Notes under the pieces: model-generated
Seen by the model: only the letters and a program-made list of their open reading frames with translations
Database searches by the model: none
What the model was told of the DNA's origin: nothing
In this document: one piece after another, positions 58,642-64,000 of the stretch
Layout of the letters: the number at the start of each line of letters is the position of its first letter
Numbering within the stretch: the stretch's first letter is position 1
Translations under genes and position numbers: made by a program
NCBI GenBank assembly: GCA_031292145.1
Contig: JARLHR010000111.1
Location: forward strand, 62,001 to 126,000
DNA from: Clostridium sp.
GTDB lineage: Bacteria > Bacillota > Clostridia > Clostridiales > Clostridiaceae
Direction: 5' to 3'
DNA length: 64,000 nt

Positions 58642-58733
58642 AAAAGAACTAATAAGAAGTAATAGAGGAATTTTTAACTTAAGCAGTTTTCTTTGCAGAG
58701 AATTTAAAGTGAATTAAATAAAGGATAAAATAC

Positions 58734-58768
58734 TAGCATGTGGGAATGCTCGCATGCTATATTTTTTT
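58734..58768 (+). terminator. Terminator after the second SpoVD-type gene
   Basis: TAGCATG...CATGCTA around GGGAATGCTCG, with T run; a duplicate of the preceding terminator with paired changes (A-T to G-C) in the stem. Confidence 0.8.
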
Positions 58769-58812
58769 ATTACAACATTTATATAAGATAGATTAGTTAG
58801 GAGAGATTCAAT

Positions 58813-60276
58813 ATGAATTTGAAAAGTATTCTAAGTGGAATAGATTATGAGGTAATTCAAGGTGAGATTGATGTGGATATCAATAAAATGAATTACGATA
58901 GTAGAAAAATTGAAAACCTTGATATTTTTGTCTGCATAAAGGGATATGCAACTGATGGACATAAGTTCATTGAGAAAGCAATTAAAAATGGAGCAAAAGT
59001 AATAGTCGTTCAAGATAATATGGAAATAGAAGATAAGAAAATCACTATTATAAAGTGCCCTGATACAAGAAAAGCATTGGCGTTAATGGGAGCGAATTAT
59101 TATGATAATCCTAGTAGTAAAATGAAGATCATTGGTGTTACAGGAACTAATGGTAAAACCACAACCGCTTTTATGCTAAAGGAGATTTTAGAAGCAGATA
59201 ATAAAAAAGTTGGTTTAATTGGAACTATTGCAAATTATATTGGAAGTGAAAAAATTCATACAGAAAGAACAACGCCGGAATCTTTGGAATTACAAGAATT
59301 ATTTTCTGAAATGGCAAATAAAGGCGTAGAATATTGTGTTATGGAGGTATCTTCTCATTCATTAGAATTAGATAGAGTTTATGGTGTTAAATTTGAAATT
59401 GCTATTTTTACAAATTTGACAAGGGATCATTTGGATTTTCATAAAACCTTTGATAATTACTACAACGCAAAATTTAAATTATTCGAAAGAGCAAGAATAA
59501 AAATTATTAATCTTGACGATAATTACGGAAGACAAGTAATCAGTGATTTAAATAATTTAAATTCAAAAAATATTTATTCATTTTCTGTGAAAAATAGTTC
59601 GGATTTTGAAGCATTTGATGAAGAAATGGGAAGCAGAGAAATTAAATTTAAAATAAACCTTAAAGAGGAAAAACAATTTATTTTAAATATACCTGGGGAA
59701 TATAATATTTATAATGCTTTAGGTGCAATTGTAGCATGTTTCAAGCTAGAAATTCCTGAAGATGCAATAAAGATTGGCATTGAAAATGCTGTTGTACTAG
59801 GAAGATGTGAAAGAGTAGCAAAAGAATATAATTTACCTTATGAAATTATTATAGATTATGCTCATACTCCAGATGGTCTTGAGAATATACTTAAAACAGC
59901 AAAAGCTTTTACAAAGGGTAAGCTAATATCAGTATTTGGATGCGGTGGAGATAGGGATACGGTAAAAAGACCACAAATGGGTAAGATTTCAATAGATATT
60001 GCGGATATTTCAATAATTACATCAGACAATCCTAGAAGTGAGGAACCAATGAACATTATTAGAGATATTGAAACTGGTCTTGATAAAGATAACTATATAG
60101 TAATAGAAAATAGAAAAGAAGCTATAAAAAAAGCTATAACAATTGCAGGCAAGGGTGATGTAATTGTTATAGCGGGTAAAGGACATGAAACTTATCAAAT
60201 TCTAAAAAATGAAACTATACATTTTGATGAAAGAGAAGTTGTAAAAGAAATACTTGATTCAGTTAACAGAAAATAA
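58813..60276 (+). CDS. murE: UDP-MurNAc-tripeptide synthetase MurE
   Basis: 487 residues. N-terminal UDP-binding domain, ATP loop [13 protein letters not shown] (about 113-125), [20 protein letters not shown], and the third-residue selection motif SDNPRSE, which indicates meso-diaminopimelate rather than lysine. It adds the third residue to the peptidoglycan stem. Start follows TAGGAGAG. Precedes murF by 13 bp. Confidence 0.96.
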   Translation: MNLKSILSGIDYEVIQGEIDVDINKMNYDSRKIENLDIFVCIKGYATDGHKFIEKAIKNGAKVIVVQDNMEIEDKKITIIKCPDTRKALALMGANYYDNPSSKMKIIGVTGTNGKTTTAFMLKEILEADNKKVGLIGTIANYIGSEKIHTERTTPESLELQELFSEMANKGVEYCVMEVSSHSLELDRVYGVKFEIAIFTNLTRDHLDFHKTFDNYYNAKFKLFERARIKIINLDDNYGRQVISDLNNLNSKNIYSFSVKNSSDFEAFDEEMGSREIKFKINLKEEKQFILNIPGEYNIYNALGAIVACFKLEIPEDAIKIGIENAVVLGRCERVAKEYNLPYEIIIDYAHTPDGLENILKTAKAFTKGKLISVFGCGGDRDTVKRPQMGKISIDIADISIITSDNPRSEEPMNIIRDIETGLDKDNYIVIENRKEAIKKAITIAGKGDVIVIAGKGHETYQILKNETIHFDEREVVKEILDSVNRK

Positions 60277-60289
60277 GGGGTGGATGATT

Positions 60290-61663
60290 TTGGATTTGGA
60301 TTTGACAGAAGTAATTGAAGCGGTAAATGGTGAGATTTTATTCAAAAACAATAGTGGCATTTTTAATAAAATTTCAACAGATACAAGAAAAATTGAAAAT
60401 AATAATTTATTTATTGCTTTAAAAGGAGAAAATTTTAATGGAAATGATTATACGATTCATGCGATTGAAAAAGGTGCATCCATAGTAATTGTAGATGAAG
60501 TGAAATTTCGTAAAGAGCAATTAAATAATAAAGGAACAATAATTAAAGTAAATGACACTAAAGCTGCATTAGGTGATTTAGCTAGATTTTATAGAAAGAA
60601 GATTGGAATAAAAGTTGTTGGAATAACAGGATCTACAGGTAAAACATCGACAAAAGATTTGGTAGCTGCATTTTTAAGTGGTAAATACAAGGTGTTTAAA
60701 ACTCAAGGCAATTTTAATAATGAAATAGGTCTTCCTCTTATGATATTTGAACTATCAAAAGATTATGATATAGCAGTACTCGAAATGGGGATGAGTAATT
60801 TTGGAGAAATAAATAGATTGGCGAGTATTGCACTTCCTGATGTTGCAGCAATAACCAATATAGGAGTAGCACATATAGAATATTTAAAGAGTCGGGAAAA
60901 TATACTTAAAGAGAAGATATGTGTAACTGATTTTTTTGAAAATAAAAATTCATTAATAGTAAACTGTGAAAATGATATGTTACAAACATTAAATCAATCA
61001 GGAGAATTTAAATTAGAAAAAATAGGCTATAATGAAAATTATGATTCCTATGCTCAAAACATAGAGTTAACAAGCGAACATACTTCATTTGATGTAGTCA
61101 ATAAGGATAAAACTAGTTATAGATTTACTTTAAATATGGTAGGGAAGCATAATGTACTTAATGCTTTAATAGGAATACAAATAGCAAAAGATTTTGGACT
61201 TACTTTTGAAGAAATGGAGAAAGGCTTAGGAAATTTCAATGCAACTTCCATGAGGCTTGAATTTATAAAGAAAGATGATTTTACAATTATCAATGATTCT
61301 TATAATGCTAACCCTGATTCAATGAAAGCAGCACTTGAAGTTCTTAAAAATTATTCCGGTAATAGGAAGATAGCAGTTCTTGGAACAATGGGAGAATTAG
61401 GTGACTATGCAAAAGGAGCTCACGCAGAAGTTGGTAAATTTGCAAAGAAAAAAGCAGATGTTTTGTTAACAACAGGAGTATATAAGGAGTGCTATAAAGA
61501 AGGATTCGAAGAGGGAGCAATGGTATTTGAAACTAAACAGGAACTCATGGAAAAATTAGCTGATTTAATTAAGGAAGATGATACTATTTTAATTAAAGCA
61601 TCTAGAAGTGAAAAGTTTGAAGAAATAATTAAATATATAGAAAAAGTTAGGAATATGAAATAA
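60290..61663 (+). CDS. murF: UDP-MurNAc-pentapeptide synthetase MurF
   Basis: 457 residues. TTG chosen: it lies nine bases after AAGGGG, whereas the ATG six bases earlier is too close. ATP loop [38 protein letters not shown] and [15 protein letters not shown] are MurF signatures. It adds D-Ala-D-Ala, completing the UDP-MurNAc-pentapeptide used by MraY. Confidence 0.95.
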   Translation: MDLDLTEVIEAVNGEILFKNNSGIFNKISTDTRKIENNNLFIALKGENFNGNDYTIHAIEKGASIVIVDEVKFRKEQLNNKGTIIKVNDTKAALGDLARFYRKKIGIKVVGITGSTGKTSTKDLVAAFLSGKYKVFKTQGNFNNEIGLPLMIFELSKDYDIAVLEMGMSNFGEINRLASIALPDVAAITNIGVAHIEYLKSRENILKEKICVTDFFENKNSLIVNCENDMLQTLNQSGEFKLEKIGYNENYDSYAQNIELTSEHTSFDVVNKDKTSYRFTLNMVGKHNVLNALIGIQIAKDFGLTFEEMEKGLGNFNATSMRLEFIKKDDFTIINDSYNANPDSMKAALEVLKNYSGNRKIAVLGTMGELGDYAKGAHAEVGKFAKKKADVLLTTGVYKECYKEGFEEGAMVFETKQELMEKLADLIKEDDTILIKASRSEKFEEIIKYIEKVRNMK

Positions 61664-61697
61664 AACGAAGGAGGTGACTTGCCTTAGGCAGCACTGG

Positions 61698-62678
61698 ATG
61701 GGGGATGCAATAAACTTTATAATTAATTCAAAAATTTTAGCACCATTAATAATGGGGTTTGTATTTTCAATAATACTTGGACCAATATTTATACCAATAC
61801 TTCATAAATTAAAATTTGGTCAAAATATACGAAAAGAAGGACCGAAGAGTCATCAAAAAAAATCTGGAACACCAACGATGGGTGGCCTTATATTCTTTAT
61901 TTCTACAGCAGCAGCCATATTAATTATGGGACAAAAACTTATGAGTAAAGAAATGGTTATATTATATTCATTTCTTGCATTTGGTTTTATTGGATTTTTA
62001 GATGATATCTTAAAGATAATTCATAAAGATAATTTAGGATTAAAAGCAGCGCAAAAGATGATGTTATTAATTTTGTTTTCATTAGCGTTAGCATGGTATG
62101 GATATACCAATATAGGAACAGATATTTTAATGCCATTTGTAAACAAAAGTTTCAAATTGAATTTAGATGTCTTTTACATACCATTCGTGATTATATACTA
62201 TGCAGCAGTAACAAATGCAGTAAATTTAACAGATGGCATAGATGGACTTGCAACTTCTGTTACAGTAATAGTATTAACTTTCTTTGCTATTATTGGCTTT
62301 AGGACAGGTGTTTCCGAAGTGACAATTTTTTCACTAGCATTGGTTGGGGCATTACTTGGATTCTTGAAATTTAATGCTTTTCCAGCAAAGATATTTATGG
62401 GAGATACTGGTTCGTTAGCATTAGGTGGGGTAATTGGAACAATAGCATTAATGTTAAAGATGGAGCTATTTGTAATAATAGTTGGAGGTATATATTTAAT
62501 TGAAACATTATCTGTAATAATTCAAGTTACCTCCTTTAAATTAACAGGTAAAAGAGTATTTAAGATGTCTCCAATACATCATCATTTTGAACACGTGGGA
62601 TGGAGTGAAGTGAAAATTGTGACAGTATTTTCAAGTATTACAGCAATTTTATGTATAATAGGTTTTATAGCACTTTAG
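61698..62678 (+). CDS. mraY: Phospho-MurNAc-pentapeptide translocase MraY
   Basis: 326 residues, ten membrane helices. [14 protein letters not shown], the catalytic [17 protein letters not shown] and [11 protein letters not shown] plus [12 protein letters not shown] are all present. It transfers phospho-MurNAc-pentapeptide to undecaprenyl phosphate, making lipid I. The ATG used lies 21 bases after a strong GGAGGTG; at normal spacing only a TTG exists, in another frame and stopping after two codons. See findings. Confidence 0.93.
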   Translation: MGDAINFIINSKILAPLIMGFVFSIILGPIFIPILHKLKFGQNIRKEGPKSHQKKSGTPTMGGLIFFISTAAAILIMGQKLMSKEMVILYSFLAFGFIGFLDDILKIIHKDNLGLKAAQKMMLLILFSLALAWYGYTNIGTDILMPFVNKSFKLNLDVFYIPFVIIYYAAVTNAVNLTDGIDGLATSVTVIVLTFFAIIGFRTGVSEVTIFSLALVGALLGFLKFNAFPAKIFMGDTGSLALGGVIGTIALMLKMELFVIIVGGIYLIETLSVIIQVTSFKLTGKRVFKMSPIHHHFEHVGWSEVKIVTVFSSITAILCIIGFIAL

Positions 62679-62703
62679 TTAAGTAAGTTTGGAGGATTTA
62701 TGT

Positions 62704-63843
62704 ATGAAGGTCATTAGGCCAAAAAGAAAAGTTAAAATGGGTGAAATAGATTATGGAATATTTTATTCAGTAGCATTACTTTTGACTATTGGAGTAGTTA
62801 TGGTTTATTCTGCAAGTTCCTATTATGCTATGTTTACAGCAAACGATAGTATGTTTTATTTGAAGAAACAGTTAATATCAGCAGTTGTTGGGGTAATAGC
62901 AATGGCAGTTGCCATGTGCTTTGATTACCATAAGATAAAGAAATTTACAGTAGCAGTAATGATAGGGTGTATACCATTATTGTTAGTAGTATTTTTATTT
63001 AAAGGTGTCAATGGGGCACAAAGGTGGATACCGTTAGGGCCATTTGGTAGTTTACAGCCATCTGAGGTTGCAAAATATGTAGTAGTACTATTTTTAGCAT
63101 TGAGTCTTGAACTCAAAGGTGAAGGTGTAAAGAAGTTCTCAACAGGGATAGTACCATACCTAGCTATATCTGGATTTTACGCCGCAATAGTATTGGCAGA
63201 AAAAAACTTAAGTATTGCATCAGTTATAATGATAGTTACATTTATTGTATTATTTGCAGCTGGTGGTAGATTAAAGCATTTGTTTGGCTATGTTGCTCCA
63301 GTACTGGTTGCAGCTGCTGTTGCATTTACAGTGTTAGAGCCTTATAGAATGGCAAGATTGCTTAGCTTTACAAATCCTTGGAAAGATGCTGCTGGGGATG
63401 GATATCAATTAATACAATCTTTCTATGCACTTGGTGCTGGTGGAATTACTGGTCTTGGCCTTGGGCAATCAAGACAAAAAACTTTATATATGCCTGAACC
63501 ACATAATGATTTTATTTTCTCTATAATAGGAGAGGAATTGGGTCTTATTGGATGTGTATGTATAATAATTCTATTTGTAATACTTATATGGAGAGGAATC
63601 AATGTAGCGATGAAAGCAAGGGATACATATGGTACGCTCCTTGCAATTGGAATAACTTCAGTTATAGCGGTTCAATCTCTAATAAATATAGCAGTTGTAA
63701 CAGGTTCAATGCCGGTTACAGGAGTACCATTACCTTTCATTAGTTATGGAGGTAGCGCCCTTGTAATAAATATGACGGCGATAGGAATACTTTTAAATAT
63801 ATCGCGGCAAGTTGAAGGTAAAGAAGAAATTAAAAAAATATAA
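62704..63843 (+). CDS. spoVE: SpoVE/FtsW-type SEDS glycosyltransferase
   Basis: 379 residues, about ten membrane helices; ATG eight bases after GGAGG. SEDS motifs: VMVYSASSYYAM, GSLQPSEVAKYVVV, FTNPWKDAAGDGYQLIQSFYALGAGGITGLGLGQSRQK, PEPHNDFIFSIIGEELG and GVPLPFISYGGSA. It polymerises lipid II together with a class B PBP such as the SpoVD-type proteins upstream. SpoVE is chosen over FtsW from gene position, as in B. subtilis. murD is not between mraY and this gene. Confidence 0.9.
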   Translation: MKVIRPKRKVKMGEIDYGIFYSVALLLTIGVVMVYSASSYYAMFTANDSMFYLKKQLISAVVGVIAMAVAMCFDYHKIKKFTVAVMIGCIPLLLVVFLFKGVNGAQRWIPLGPFGSLQPSEVAKYVVVLFLALSLELKGEGVKKFSTGIVPYLAISGFYAAIVLAEKNLSIASVIMIVTFIVLFAAGGRLKHLFGYVAPVLVAAAVAFTVLEPYRMARLLSFTNPWKDAAGDGYQLIQSFYALGAGGITGLGLGQSRQKTLYMPEPHNDFIFSIIGEELGLIGCVCIIILFVILIWRGINVAMKARDTYGTLLAIGITSVIAVQSLINIAVVTGSMPVTGVPLPFISYGGSALVINMTAIGILLNISRQVEGKEEIKKI

Positions 63844-63846
63844 AAA

Positions 63847-63896
63847 AATGCAGAGCGAAGAATTAAAGCACAAATTCTTTGCCCTGTATTTTTTTG
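63847..63896 (+). terminator. Terminator after spoVE
   Basis: TGCAGAGCGAAGAATT pairs (with G-T) with AATTCTTTGCCCTGTA, then seven T. Confidence 0.8.
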
Positions 63897-64000
63897 GAAG
63901 TGTGAAAATTGCATTTGAATTTTAATGAAATTATTTGAGTAAAGTGGTATCATTATATCATAAATATTATTGTCTATAAAAATATGTTATTATATAAAGG

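Overview
The window looks like about 64 kb of chromosome from a low-GC, spore-forming Clostridium sensu stricto. The A/T-rich third codon positions, AGGAGG-type ribosome binding sites, frequent TTG/GTG starts, sporulation genes (bofC-like, ytxC, spoVD, spoVE) and the gene order all point to the C. beijerinckii / C. acetobutylicum neighbourhood. The species is inferred from memory of gene order, not from a search. Nearly all of it is vertically inherited core genome; no prophage, complete insertion sequence, CRISPR array, tRNA or rRNA was seen.

Layout. 1-9.96 kb: end of a radical SAM/SPASM gene, an M50-like membrane protease, a BofC-like protein, then ruvA-ruvB-queA-tgt-yajC-(membrane protein)-secD-secF, the Firmicute order for Holliday-junction processing, queuosine modification and the Sec accessory complex. 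10.2-20.2 kb: a RecJ-like protein with altered active-site motifs, apt, relA/spoT-type rsh, dtd, an MBL-fold hydrolase, hemZ, hisS and aspS. 20.5-42 kb: an accessory stretch with a DUF554 protein, a CpsC/CpsD-like chain-length regulator and tyrosine kinase pair without capsule genes, hom, a FIST sensor next to a histidine kinase with a degenerate receiver, a zinc ribbon protein, CarD, udk, a HAD phosphatase, ilvA, a broken MFS transporter, yjdF with a probable yjdF riboswitch, a PadR-DUF2812 operon with palindromic operators, an ABC-F protein, small ORFs and a GME-fold protein. 42-45.3 kb: ytxC behind a forespore-type promoter, then infC-rpmI-rplT behind an attenuator leader, and a TrmH/SpoU-family RNA methyltransferase. 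45.3-47.7 kb: a decay zone with two large palindromes, two gene remnants and two GNAT genes. 47.7-51.6 kb: a T-box and pheS-pheT. 51.7-63.9 kb: the division and cell-wall cluster mraZ-rsmH-ftsL-spoVD-(spoVD paralogue)-murE-murF-mraY-spoVE, without murD between mraY and spoVE.

The signal least explained by standard features is a family of dispersed intergenic elements with terminal inverted repeats, found in about ten full, deleted or degenerate copies. The three longest copies keep two internal helices through compensatory base changes, so they may be a mobile structured element or act as a structured RNA. Other points of interest are the RecJ-like protein with three altered metal motifs, the pseudo-receiver kinase beside FIST, the recent tandem duplication of a SpoVD-type transpeptidase including its terminator, PadR operators placed on the promoter, the AUU start of infC, an MraZ box of 10-bp repeats, and a 40% GC non-coding island upstream of the HAD gene.
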